Source of the DNA: Pseudomonas lurida
GTDB lineage: Bacteria; Pseudomonadota; Gammaproteobacteria; Pseudomonadales; Pseudomonadaceae
Direction: 5' to 3'
Length of the DNA: 64,000 nucleotides
NCBI RefSeq assembly: GCF_013522705.1
Contig: NZ_JAAMRE010000029.1
Coordinates: forward strand, 24,139-88,138
The first letter of the stretch is position 1. The number at the start of each line of letters is the position of its first letter. Both the position numbers and the translations under genes were made by a program. Positions 44,101 through 52,824 of this stretch are shown here, in pieces. The notes below the pieces were generated by a model that worked only from the letters and a program-made list of their open reading frames with translations, ran no database searches and was not told where the DNA came from.

Positions 44101-44937
44101 ATGAGCAACCTCACCGTAACCCCCTTGAGCACCGCCCTGGGCGCCCAGATCAGTGGTGTCGACATCACCCGGCCGTTGAGCCCTGAACAGCGCGACGCCA
44201 TCGAGCAGGCATTGCTCACTCACTCGGTGCTGTTCTTTCGAGACCAGCCGATCACCCCTGCACAACAAGCGCGATTCGCGGCGAATTTCGGCGACCTGCA
44301 CATTCACCCGATCTACCCCAACGTGCCGGAACAGCCCGAAGTGCTGGTGCTCGACACCGCCGTCACTGACGTACGCGACAACGCCGTGTGGCACACCGAC
44401 GTGACCTTCCTGCCCACTCCGGCGCTCGGCGCCGTACTCAGTGCCAAGCTGCTGCCGGCATTTGGCGGCGACACATTATGGGCCAGCGGCATTGCAGCTT
44501 ATGAAGCGTTGTCGGAACCGCTGAAAATGCTGCTGAACGGCCTCACCGCGACCCACGATTTCATCCAGTCCTTCCCGCTGGAACGCTTCGGCAACAGCGC
44601 CGAAGACCTGGCGCGCTGGGAAGCAGCCCGCAGGAAAAACCCGCCGCTGTCGCACCCGGTCGTGCGTACGCATCCGGTCAGCGGGCGTAAGTCGCTGTTT
44701 GTCAATGAAGGGTTCACCACTCGGATCAATGAACTTGAACCGGCAGAGAGCGAAGCAATCCTCAAGCTGCTGTTTGCCCACGCCACACGGCCGGAGTTCA
44801 CCCTCCGCTGGCGCTGGCAGGAGAACGACGTGGCGTTCTGGGACAATCGCGTCACCCAGCACTACGCAGTGGACGATTACCGGCCGCAGCGGCGCGTGAT
44901 GCACCGGGCGACGATCCTCGGGGACGTGCCGTTCTGA
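44101..44937 (+). CDS. tauD: taurine dioxygenase
   Basis: The 278-residue Fe(II)/2-oxoglutarate dioxygenase oxidises taurine to release sulfite and aminoacetaldehyde. The facial triad is visible: His98 and Asp100 in AVWHTDVTF, and His254 in VTQHYAVDDY, with the 2-oxoglutarate Arg265 nearby. I use ATG 44101 (MSNLTVTPLSTALGAQISGV), since an in-frame GTG and ATG just upstream lack better sites. The last gene of the operon; downstream the gene content changes to an accessory module. Confidence 0.95.
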   Translation: MSNLTVTPLSTALGAQISGVDITRPLSPEQRDAIEQALLTHSVLFFRDQPITPAQQARFAANFGDLHIHPIYPNVPEQPEVLVLDTAVTDVRDNAVWHTDVTFLPTPALGAVLSAKLLPAFGGDTLWASGIAAYEALSEPLKMLLNGLTATHDFIQSFPLERFGNSAEDLARWEAARRKNPPLSHPVVRTHPVSGRKSLFVNEGFTTRINELEPAESEAILKLLFAHATRPEFTLRWRWQENDVAFWDNRVTQHYAVDDYRPQRRVMHRATILGDVPF

Positions 44938-44993
44938 AGCCTACGTATAGAAAGCGATCAGTGGCTGGATAAAAAACCAGTACTACGCTTCCA

Positions 44994-45033
44994 TAACGAA
45001 TAGATATGGAGTAAAAATCCGCTTACCGAATAG
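44994..45033. promoter_or_regulatory. paired direct repeat upstream of the HTH-ImmA module
   Basis: TAACGAATAG (44994-45003) and TACCGAATAG (45024-45033) are copies exactly 30 bases apart, about three helical turns, so on the same DNA face. They lie just before the first gene of the module and are candidates for binding by the helix-turn-helix protein it encodes. Confidence 0.45.
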
Positions 45034-45047
45034 TGAGTGGTGATTAA

Positions 45048-45725
45048 ATGGTCACAAAACAAGAAATCCAAGGTTTCATCCGCGCGCAGGTAAATAAAGA
45101 GTTTTTCGAAGAGCTTGGAGTTTTACTTCCTCAAACCTTCCAAAAAGCCTTGAAAGAAACGCAAGAGCTGCTGATTCATACCCCCCATGAAGATTTGCGA
45201 GGACACTTACGGCATTCGCTAGTCCAGGAGGCCCTGGCTGGAATGAAGCGTTGGAATCCGATCAACAAGTCAACAGACCCGAGAGGGCACAGTTATGTGT
45301 TGCTTGAGCTCGGCTCCCTGAGAATCACGGCGGTGGTGCTTCCTTGGCAGAAAGAAATTCGCGATGCAAAGCACCGAAGCGAACTCAAAACGTTAAATGA
45401 ATCCCTTGCAGACACCCAAATGGACTGGATCGATGGCCTCAGACATACGGTAGCCGAACAGTTGATTCATGCACTTGTCGTAGTCCATGCGCCTCCCGCA
45501 CGCTCAGAGGATCAATCAGAGCCACGCGCAATCATGATGGCGGTACCGTACTTCAACGGTAAGGGCTTTCACATGAATTGCACATTTGAAGATTTGCTTC
45601 AAAGCTACTCTGAAAATGAAGCGGTTCAGCGGAAACCCGTTGAGTTGGTGAAATTGCGGGATAAGATGCGCCGCGCCGAAGAAACCGAAGACCAAGCTGA
45701 TGACGAGCAAAAAGCCAAGAGGTAG
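45048..45725 (+). CDS. unknown protein, partner of HTH-ImmA/IrrE gene, 225 aa
   Basis: No family recognised. The protein is soluble and predominantly helical at the N-terminus (TKQEIQGFIRAQVNKEFFEEL). A mixed core follows (RGHSYVLLELGSLRITAVVLPW, then TVAEQLIHALVVVHAPP and AIMMAVPYFNGKGF), and a highly charged C-terminal helix (LRDKMRRAEETEDQADDEQ). Codon use is more A/T-rich than the flanking tau and yghZ genes. It ends three bases before the next ATG, whose ribosome site (AAGAGG) lies in its last codons, so the two are coupled. Context suggests it is the effector or target controlled by the downstream metalloprotease. Confidence 0.75.
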   Translation: MVTKQEIQGFIRAQVNKEFFEELGVLLPQTFQKALKETQELLIHTPHEDLRGHLRHSLVQEALAGMKRWNPINKSTDPRGHSYVLLELGSLRITAVVLPWQKEIRDAKHRSELKTLNESLADTQMDWIDGLRHTVAEQLIHALVVVHAPPARSEDQSEPRAIMMAVPYFNGKGFHMNCTFEDLLQSYSENEAVQRKPVELVKLRDKMRRAEETEDQADDEQKAKR

Positions 45726-45728
45726 ACC

Positions 45729-46931
45729 ATGAGAACGGGAGTCGCGGGCTTTCAGTCAGAGCGCCTCAAGCAGTTGCGCTTTGCGTTTGGGATGACACAA
45801 ACCACCCTTGCCGAGATGGTGGGGCGCGCCTCTGGCAACGTTTCAAAATGGGAAAATGGGCTTCAGGTCCCAGAAATCGACGCCTTCCAGCGCCTATGCG
45901 AAATTTTCGGAGTCAGCGAAAACTGGTTACTTGAGGAACAGTTCAGAACTAGCCAGAACACTCCATTTTTCTTTCGATCACAGGTCAGTACTACGACGAG
46001 CGCACGGGAAATCGCGGAAGTACGCTTGGGGTGGCTTCAAGAAATCTCGTACAAACTGCAAGAAAATCTTGAATTCATTGAGGTCAACGTACCGCATTTA
46101 GAAGAGCGCAATTGCGAGCTGATTTCTGAAGAAGAAATCGAACAGATGGCCAGTAAATGTCGCCAAGCCTGGGGGCTAGGGACAGCTCCGATCTGTAATG
46201 TTGTTCAAGTAATGGAGAATGCGGGTGTTGTCTGTGCTCGGACCACACTCGGTCACCTGAAAATGGATGGCGTTTCGAACTGGTGTGAGTTGGATCAACG
46301 TCCATATGTTTTACTTGTCGCCGATAAGGCAAATGGGATCAGAAATCGCTTTGATGCCGCCCATGAGCTCGGACATATCGTTCTACACAGGTACATATCT
46401 AAAGAGCAGTACAACGCCAATTATTCACTTCTTGAAACTCAAGCTCATCGATTTGCGAGCGCTTTCTTGCTGCCTCCGGAGAGCTTTCTGCGAGAAGTTC
46501 GCTGGCCGACACTCGATACGTTGCTAGCGCTGAAACCACGCTGGAAAGTCTCAGTAGCCGCCATGGTGAAGCGTTGTTTAGATCTGGAAATCATCAACGA
46601 CACCACCACTACCAGACTATGGAAGGCTAGATCTGCCCGAGGATGGGTAAAGGGAGAGCCAATGGACAGCGATTTTGACTTCGAAAAGCCCCAGTTGATC
46701 GCCCAGGGAGTCAAAATGCTTGTTGAAAATAACGTGCTCACGCGCTCTCAGGTGAGGCAGCTGCTCGGGCTACCGCTACATATCGTGGAAAATCTCTGTT
46801 GTTTGGACGAGGGTTATTTCAACTTCCCCGACAAATCACAGGTGATAGATATGCGATTGAGAAAGCGAGCGGCGCGAGAAAATTTTTTCAGCGGAGCTGC
46901 CGAAATACTCGGGTTCCCGAACAAAACGTAG
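45729..46931 (+). CDS. XRE helix-turn-helix with ImmA/IrrE metallopeptidase domain
   Basis: The 400-residue product fuses an N-terminal XRE helix-turn-helix (about 9-66; LRFAFGMTQTTLAEMVG, then GNVSKWENGLQVPEIDAF) to an ImmA/IrrE zinc protease domain (about 145-260). The HELGH motif is at 212-216 (FDAAHELGHIVLH), with a third-ligand region ETQAHRFASAFLLPP. A C-terminal region (about 265-400) with a second helical hairpin (NNVLTRSQVRQLLGLPLHIVENL) follows. ImmA/IrrE enzymes cleave XRE repressors after stress. Having both parts in one chain suggests self-regulation or cleavage of the coupled upstream protein. Composition indicates horizontal acquisition. Confidence 0.9.
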   Translation: MRTGVAGFQSERLKQLRFAFGMTQTTLAEMVGRASGNVSKWENGLQVPEIDAFQRLCEIFGVSENWLLEEQFRTSQNTPFFFRSQVSTTTSAREIAEVRLGWLQEISYKLQENLEFIEVNVPHLEERNCELISEEEIEQMASKCRQAWGLGTAPICNVVQVMENAGVVCARTTLGHLKMDGVSNWCELDQRPYVLLVADKANGIRNRFDAAHELGHIVLHRYISKEQYNANYSLLETQAHRFASAFLLPPESFLREVRWPTLDTLLALKPRWKVSVAAMVKRCLDLEIINDTTTTRLWKARSARGWVKGEPMDSDFDFEKPQLIAQGVKMLVENNVLTRSQVRQLLGLPLHIVENLCCLDEGYFNFPDKSQVIDMRLRKRAARENFFSGAAEILGFPNKT

Positions 46932-46958
46932 TGGCGTCAGCCGCCTTTCCTATTGGCA

Positions 46959-46982
46959 AGCCCCCGGTTAAACCGGAGGGCT
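46959..46982. terminator. hairpin terminator after the HTH-ImmA gene
   Basis: AGCCC-C-CCGGTT-AA-ACCGG-A-GGGCT, a long imperfect stem 28 bases after the stop codon, between two convergent genes. The trailing T-run is short (AGCTTTC). Confidence 0.65.
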
Positions 46983-46993
46983 AGCTTTCACTG

Positions 46994-48031
46994 TTACTCA
47001 GCCGTAGATGGCTTTTCCCACAAGTTAATCCCGCCTTCCTGTGCAAACCGATCGATCTGCGCCAGTTCTTCCGCGCTGAAGCTCAGGTTCTTCAACGCAC
47101 CGACGTTTTCGATGATCTGCTCCGGACGGCTCGCGCCGATCAGCGCACTGGTCACCCGTGGATCGCGCAGGGTCCAGGCCAACGCCATTTGTGCCAGGCT
47201 CTGGCCACGGCGCTGGGCAATTTCGTTCAGCGCACGCACGTGGGCAATGTTGCTTTCCGACAGGTGCCTGGCCTGCAACGAACCGCCACCTGGGCGGTTG
47301 ACCCGTGCGTCGGCGGGTACGCCGTTGAGGTACTTGTCAGTGAGCAAACCCTGAGCCAGCGGCGTGAAGGCGATTACCCCGGCGCCGAGTTCTTCGGTCG
47401 TGTCCAGCAGGTCTTTTTCCACCCAGCGGTTGAGCAGGTTGTAGGCCGGTTGGTGGATCAACAGCGGTACTTTCCACTCTTTGAGCAACGCGGCCATCTC
47501 GCGGGTTTTGACCCCGGAGTAGGACGAAATGCCGATATACAGCGCCTTGCCCTGTTGCACGGCGGTGGCCAGCGCGCTGGCGGTTTCTTCCAGCGGCGTG
47601 TCGGCGTCGAAGCGGTGGGAGTAGAAGATGTCCACGTAATCCACGCCCAGGCGTTGCAGGCTCTGGTCGAGGCTGGCCAGTACGTATTTGCGCGAACCGC
47701 CGCCCTGGCCATAGGGGCCGGGCCACATGTCCCAGCCGGCTTTGCTGGAGATGATCAGTTCGTCACGGTAATGCTTGAAGTCTTCGCGCAGCAGACGGCC
47801 GAAATTGATCTCGGCGCTGCCGTAGGGCGGGCCGTAGTTGTTGGCCAGGTCAAAGTGGTTGATGCCCAGGTCGAATGCGGTACGCAGCAAGGCGCGCTGG
47901 GTGTCGATCGGGGTGCTGTCGCCAAAGTTGTGCCACAGCCCCAGGGACAGTGCCGGGAGCACCAGGCCACTGCGGCCTACACGGCGATACGGAAGCGTTT
48001 CATAGCGGTTTTCGGCAGCAATATAAGTCAT
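46994..48031 (-). CDS. yghZ: L-glyceraldehyde 3-phosphate reductase (YghZ-type aldo/keto reductase)
   Basis: The 345-residue NADPH-dependent enzyme detoxifies L-glyceraldehyde 3-phosphate and methylglyoxal. It matches the AKR14/YghZ group. It has YRRVGRSGLVLPALSLGLWHNFGD, the catalytic Asp-Tyr in FDLANNYGPPYGSAE, Lys in ISSKAGWDMWPGPYG and His in YSHRFD, and a C-terminal NADP site (ALIGASRPEQI). It is alone on the minus strand and lies just past the accessory module. Confidence 0.94.
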   Translation of the reverse strand: MTYIAAENRYETLPYRRVGRSGLVLPALSLGLWHNFGDSTPIDTQRALLRTAFDLGINHFDLANNYGPPYGSAEINFGRLLREDFKHYRDELIISSKAGWDMWPGPYGQGGGSRKYVLASLDQSLQRLGVDYVDIFYSHRFDADTPLEETASALATAVQQGKALYIGISSYSGVKTREMAALLKEWKVPLLIHQPAYNLLNRWVEKDLLDTTEELGAGVIAFTPLAQGLLTDKYLNGVPADARVNRPGGGSLQARHLSESNIAHVRALNEIAQRRGQSLAQMALAWTLRDPRVTSALIGASRPEQIIENVGALKNLSFSAEELAQIDRFAQEGGINLWEKPSTAE

Positions 48032-48203
48032 CGAATCCTCTCTTGGAGTAGGGCTAATAAGGTCTGGGAATAAGGCTATTCCCAGACCTTTGAGCAGCTG
48101 AATCGCTTAACTTCGCCTTTTCCGTTTTACAGCAAAATCCTACCCGAGAGGAACAACCTGACGCGGCGTGATCGGCACGCGTCAGGCGACGCAAGCCTCT
48201 TCT

Positions 48204-50204
48204 CTAGCGCACCAAGTGCAGGAACTGCAGGTGACGCTCGTACTGGTCGAGGATGTCGTTGATGATCTGCTCCTTGGTGTAGCCCACCAGGTCGTAGTCC
48301 TGGCTGCCTTCGCTCAAGTGCACCTCGGCCCGGTAATAGCGACGGTTGTTGATCGCTTTCTTGCCCATGCCACCCAGGGCAAACGACGGCGTGAAGTACC
48401 CGCGCATCTGCACCTGATAGACAAACGGACGCTCCTCGCCGTGGCCGATTTCCAGGCTGACGCTGTCGTTGGCCGGGTCCGGTTGGGTCACGACGTTCAG
48501 GCCCTTCTCGACAAACACCGCGGTCACTTCTTCGATGGCCGGGCGCACGGTCGATTCGAGGAAACGGTACACCTCATCACGCGACGGAAAATGCACGGCC
48601 TGGCTCAAGCGTTGACGCCAACCGCCACGGCCCTTGCGTGACGCAGAGATCGGCGCCAGCGAATGCAACTGGGCGATCTGCTTTTGCGACTCCATGTAGA
48701 ACGCCTTGTGCAGCCCCCACATCATCAGCAGCAGAATCAGCGAGAACGGCAACGAGGTCAGCACCACCGCCGACTTGAGCGAATCGATACTGCCGGCGAA
48801 CAGCAACGCACTGGTCACCAGTGCCGTCATCGCGCCCCAGAACACCCGCAGCCACTTCGGCCCATCTTCGTCGGCGTTGCCGCCCTTGGACGACAGCGTC
48901 GACAGCACCACGGTGCCGGAATCGGCCGAGGTGACGAAGAACACAAAGCTGATAAACACCGTGACGGCGATCACGGCCTTGCTCCACGGATAGGTTTCCA
49001 GCAGCAGGTAGAGACTCATCGATGGGTTGTCGATGGCCGACTGACCGAGCGCCGCCATGCCGTGGTTGAGCACTTGGTCGATGGCGCTGTTACCGAAGAT
49101 CGACATCCACGCCAGGGTGAAACCCAGCGGGATCAGCAGTACACCGAACACGAATTCACGAATGGTGCGGCCACGGGAAATCCGCGCGATAAACAAGCCC
49201 ACGAACGGCGACCATGCGATCCACCAGGCCCAGTAGAACACCGTCCAACCGCCCAGCCAGTCGCTGGGCTTGTTGTAGGCGTAGACGTCGAAACTCTTGG
49301 TCGGCAGGGCGCCGAGGTAGTCGCCGATGTTCTGGATCAGGGTGTTGAGCAAGTGCTGGGTAGGGCCGGCAAACAACACGAACAGCAGCAACGCACAGGC
49401 CAGCAGCATGTTGATGTCGGACATCACCCGCACGCCCTTGTCCACGCCGGCGATGGCCACCAGGATCGCAGCGCCCATCATCAGGGTGATCAAACCAACC
49501 TGGATCCACTGGGTGTGGGCGATGCCGAACAGGTAGTCCAGGCCGGAGTTGAGATGCAACACGCCGAAACCCATGTCGGCGCCCAGGCCGAACACCGTGG
49601 CGATGATGCCAAAGCCATCCACCGCATAACCGATGGGGCCGTTGATGCGCTTGCCGATCAGCGGGTACAGCGCCGAACGCAACGCCAGCGGCAGGTTATG
49701 CCGGTAGGCGAAGTACGCCAGGGCCATGCCGACGAAGGCGAACACGCCCCAGCCATGCAGGCCCCAATGCAGGAACAGCACCTGCATGGCCTGGCGCGCG
49801 GCGTCGGCGTTCATCGGTGCGCCCTGGGGCGGTTGCACCAGGTGCGTCAGCGGCTCGGACACGCAGAAGAAAAACAGCGTGATGCTGATACCGGCGGCGA
49901 ACAGCATGCCGGCCCAGGACAAGTAACTGAATTCGGGCTCGTCGTGGTCGGCACCGAGTTTTATCTTGCCGTAGCCCGATAACGCGGTGACCACCACGAA
50001 GACCAGATACAGGGTCATCGCCAGCATGTAGTACCAGCCGACCGTGTTGGCCGCCCAGTTTTGCGCCGCCAGCAGCCAGGCACCGGCCTGTTGCGGAATA
50101 GCGATAACGGTGATGCCGAACAGCAGAATGAAGGTCGCGGCAAAGTAGAAAACGGGCGCATTCATGCGCACCAGGCCGCTGGAAGGGGTAGACGATGCAC
50201 TCAT
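48204..50204 (-). CDS. betT: BCCT-family choline transporter BetT
   Basis: The 666-residue inner-membrane protein has 12 hydrophobic helices and the BCCT signature (VFYWAWWIAWSPFVGLFIARISRGRTIREF region) with the aromatic substrate box. It has a long hydrophilic C-terminal tail (about residues 500-666), which in BetT-type high-capacity carriers serves osmosensing. Choline taken up is a precursor of glycine betaine. The betIBA enzymes are not in the window, but a BetI-like operator precedes the gene. Confidence 0.95.
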   Translation of the reverse strand: MSASSTPSSGLVRMNAPVFYFAATFILLFGITVIAIPQQAGAWLLAAQNWAANTVGWYYMLAMTLYLVFVVVTALSGYGKIKLGADHDEPEFSYLSWAGMLFAAGISITLFFFCVSEPLTHLVQPPQGAPMNADAARQAMQVLFLHWGLHGWGVFAFVGMALAYFAYRHNLPLALRSALYPLIGKRINGPIGYAVDGFGIIATVFGLGADMGFGVLHLNSGLDYLFGIAHTQWIQVGLITLMMGAAILVAIAGVDKGVRVMSDINMLLACALLLFVLFAGPTQHLLNTLIQNIGDYLGALPTKSFDVYAYNKPSDWLGGWTVFYWAWWIAWSPFVGLFIARISRGRTIREFVFGVLLIPLGFTLAWMSIFGNSAIDQVLNHGMAALGQSAIDNPSMSLYLLLETYPWSKAVIAVTVFISFVFFVTSADSGTVVLSTLSSKGGNADEDGPKWLRVFWGAMTALVTSALLFAGSIDSLKSAVVLTSLPFSLILLLMMWGLHKAFYMESQKQIAQLHSLAPISASRKGRGGWRQRLSQAVHFPSRDEVYRFLESTVRPAIEEVTAVFVEKGLNVVTQPDPANDSVSLEIGHGEERPFVYQVQMRGYFTPSFALGGMGKKAINNRRYYRAEVHLSEGSQDYDLVGYTKEQIINDILDQYERHLQFLHLVR

Positions 50205-50295
50205 GAGCGATGCACCCCTGGGATGTGAAATGTGGCTGGGAAAAACAGACTCAGCAAAGGTAAGCCTCCTGTTGTGAGCGGGCAGCGAACCACCG

Positions 50296-50325
50296 GTTTA
50301 ACTTGAACGAACGTTCAAGTTAAAC
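50296..50325. promoter_or_regulatory. BetI-like operator upstream of betT
   Basis: A perfect dyad with 14-base arms GTTTAACTTGAACG / CGTTCAAGTTAAAC and a two-base AA spacer, 92 bases upstream of the betT start. The core TTGAACG-N2-CGTTCAA resembles operators of the TetR-family repressor BetI. The rest of the 330-base gap (50205-50534) holds no gene that I can support. Confidence 0.7.
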
Positions 50326-50534
50326 ATGAATAGGTGGTTTGGGACTAATCGCAGGGCTGAGCGGTATGACGGGTGAGCACGGGAAATCGTTCAGCGACGG
50401 CTGACCGAAATAGGGCACCGGTGTGGAATACAGTCAGGGCTAACCCCCCCGATGACGGTGGGACAGCCGGTGTATCTGTTGCTGACAGGCGGCTTGTAGT
50501 GAGCCTCCTCCCACAGATGACCGGTGCAGGCGCT

Positions 50535-51461
50535 CTACTTCTGTGCCCCATCATCATGCTGCAGATTCGCCTGGGTAATGTTCGTCCCCGCCGGCACATT
50601 GCGGGTCAGCCACACATTGCCGCCGATAGTCGAGCCCTTGCCGATGGTGATGCGCCCCAGGATCGTCGCCCCGGCGTAGATCACGACGTCATCCTCGACG
50701 ATCGGGTGGCGCGGGTGGCCTTTTTGCAGCTGCCCATCTTCATCCGCCGGGAAACGCTTGGCCCCCAGCGTCACCGCCTGGTAGATACGCACGCGTTCGC
50801 CGATGATCGCGGTCTCGCCGATTACCACGCCCGTACCGTGGTCGATAAAGAAACTCGGGCCGATCTGCGCGCCGGGGTGGATATCGATACCGGTGGCCGA
50901 ATGGGCGATTTCCGCGCTGATGCGTGCCAGCAACGGCAAACCGGCGCGGTACAAATGGTGCGCGAGGCGATGGTGAATCACCGCCAGGATCCCCGGGTAG
51001 CACAGCAGCACTTCATCCACACTGCGCGCAGCCGGGTCGCCGTGGTAGGCAGCCAGTACGTCGGTGTCCAGCAGGCTGCGCAGGGCCGGCAAGGCCAGGG
51101 CGAACCCCTGGATCAGGCGGATGGCATGGGCATCGATTTGACTGTCATCCTGGCCGCCCTGGCGCGCGGCGTAGCGCAGTTCCAGGCGCGCCTGGGCAAG
51201 CAGGGCATTGAGGGCCACATCGAGGGTATGGCCGACGTAGAAGTCTTCACTTTCTTCACGCAGGTCCGCCGGCCCGAGGCGCATCGGAAACAGCGCGCCG
51301 CACAACGATTCAAGAATCTGCGCTACCGCTTCACGCGACGGCAACTCACGCCCACCATGCTCGCCGCTCAGGCGGCCATTGCGGGTACGCCACTGGTCGC
51401 GGGCACCGCGCAGTTGGCTGACGATGGTCTGCAATTGCCAATGGCTGGAACGCTCACTCAC
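50535..51461 (-). CDS. epsC: serine O-acetyltransferase, EpsC type
   Basis: Start GTG 51461 (V-S-E-R-S-S-H-W-Q-L) has CAGGAG with eight-base spacing, giving 308 residues; the longer ORF adds 29 unrelated ones. It makes O-acetylserine, the carbon precursor of cysteine. The C-terminal left-handed beta helix shows hexapeptide repeats and active-site His residues (FFIDHGTGVVIGETAIIG, RHPIVEDDVVIYAGATILGRITIG, and IGGNVWLTRNVP). The N-terminal helical domain (residues 1-170) is longer than in CysE. It is divergent from dcyD across 166 bases, fitting joint control by cysteine status. Confidence 0.93.
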   Translation of the reverse strand: MSERSSHWQLQTIVSQLRGARDQWRTRNGRLSGEHGGRELPSREAVAQILESLCGALFPMRLGPADLREESEDFYVGHTLDVALNALLAQARLELRYAARQGGQDDSQIDAHAIRLIQGFALALPALRSLLDTDVLAAYHGDPAARSVDEVLLCYPGILAVIHHRLAHHLYRAGLPLLARISAEIAHSATGIDIHPGAQIGPSFFIDHGTGVVIGETAIIGERVRIYQAVTLGAKRFPADEDGQLQKGHPRHPIVEDDVVIYAGATILGRITIGKGSTIGGNVWLTRNVPAGTNITQANLQHDDGAQK

Positions 51462-51627
51462 GGTTGTCACTCCTGACGAAATGGCCATCACTTTACGGCA
51501 TGGGCACCGGCCTCCATTAAGAACCAATGGTGTGATGCTCATAACCATCAGGCATAAGCGATTGACGGTTGCCCGTTCAAAAGTGCCTGCCTATAGTCGA
51601 CCCATTACTTCGCCATCGTGTTTAACC

Positions 51628-52623
51628 ATGATCAAACAACAGCTCGACCGTTTTAATCGCCTGGAACTGCTGGGCGGCGCCACCGCCCTGGAAAAACTCG
51701 AACGGCTGTCGGCGTGGCTGGGCCGGGACATCTACGTCAAGCGCGACGACACCACGCCGCTGGCCATGGGCGGCAACAAGCTGCGCAAACTCGAATACCT
51801 GGCCGCCGATGCCCTCGCCCAGGGCGCTGACACTCTGGTAACGGCCGGCGCGATCCAGTCCAACCATGTGCGCCAGACCGCCGCCCTCGCCGCCAGGCTC
51901 GGCCTCGGTTGCGTCGCCCTGTTGGAAAACCCCACCGGCACCGACGATCCGAACTACCTGGGCAACGGCAATCGCCTGCTGCTGGAGTTGTTCGACGCCA
52001 AGGTGGAATTAGTGGAAAACCTCGATCATGTCGACGAGCAGCTCAACGCCCTCGCCGACCGCCTGCGCAGCAACGGCAGGAAGCCATACCTGGTGCCCAT
52101 CGGTGGCTCCAACGCGTTGGGCGCGCTGGGCTACGTGCGCGCGGGGCTGGAGCTGGCCGCGCAGATTGAAGACAGCGGCATCGACTTCGCCGCCGTAGTG
52201 CTCGCCTCGGGCAGCGCCGGTACGCACAGCGGTCTGGCGCTGGCCTTGGGCGAAGTATTGCCTCAGCTGCCGGTAATCGGCGTGACCGTCTCCCGCACCG
52301 ACGAAGCCCAGCGTCCCAAAGTGCAAGGCCTGGCCGAACGCACCGCCGAGCTGCTGGGCGTGGGCCTGCCCGAGGCGTTCAAGGTGATCCTGTGGGATGA
52401 ATACTTCGCCCCGCGCTACGGCGAGCCGAATGCAGGCACATTGGCCGCGATCAAACTATTGGCCAGTCAGGAAGGTCTGTTGCTCGACCCGGTCTACACC
52501 GGCAAGGCCATGGCGGGTTTGCTCGACGGTATCGGGCGTCAGCGCTTTGAAGACGGGCCGATTATCTTCCTGCACACCGGCGGCGCGCCGGCGCTGTTTG
52601 CCTATGACTCGGTGTTCAACTGA
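51628..52623 (+). CDS. dcyD: D-cysteine desulfhydrase
   Basis: The 331-residue PLP enzyme of the ACC-deaminase family splits D-cysteine to pyruvate, sulfide and ammonia. The start at 51628 (MIKQQLDRFNRLELLGGATA) is the family start; an ORF opening at 51379 extends across the divergent gene and was not used. The PLP-lysine is Lys51 in MGGNKLRKLEYL. GAIQSNHVRQTAALAARLG and IPIGGSNALGALGYV-like motifs follow (VPIGGSNALGALGY). Next to a cystine transporter, so it probably feeds sulfide from imported D-cysteine or cystine. Confidence 0.94.
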   Translation: MIKQQLDRFNRLELLGGATALEKLERLSAWLGRDIYVKRDDTTPLAMGGNKLRKLEYLAADALAQGADTLVTAGAIQSNHVRQTAALAARLGLGCVALLENPTGTDDPNYLGNGNRLLLELFDAKVELVENLDHVDEQLNALADRLRSNGRKPYLVPIGGSNALGALGYVRAGLELAAQIEDSGIDFAAVVLASGSAGTHSGLALALGEVLPQLPVIGVTVSRTDEAQRPKVQGLAERTAELLGVGLPEAFKVILWDEYFAPRYGEPNAGTLAAIKLLASQEGLLLDPVYTGKAMAGLLDGIGRQRFEDGPIIFLHTGGAPALFAYDSVFN

Positions 52624-52649
52624 GTGGGAGGGGGCTTGCCCCCTCCCAC
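52624..52649. repeat. REP-like palindrome after dcyD
   Basis: GTGGGAGGGGG / CCCCCTCCCAC around CTTG, a perfect member of the window-wide family and possible dcyD terminator. The following 175 bases contain an AT-rich block (52675-52710, ATGAATTTGCATTTATATTA) that is probably the tcyJ promoter. Confidence 0.75.
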
Positions 52650-52824
52650 ATTAGAAGCAGTTGGTATTCCACAAAAGAATATGAATTTGCATTTATATTA
52701 TTTTCAAGTCTTAAAAACCGGCTTTATAGTCGCGCCGCAGGCGAAGACGCGCTTCGCGCTTTAAGGCAGGATACGCCTACTGCGTCACCTGCTTCGCTCA
52801 CCATAAAAAACACAGGGGCTCTTC

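Noticed and set aside
48663..49982. 439-codon plus-strand ORF opposite betT
   Set aside because: Arg/His/Gln-rich antisense frame of a membrane protein gene.
50345..50599. 84-codon minus ORF between epsC and betT
   Set aside because: Starts inside epsC in another frame and shows no domain or ribosome site.
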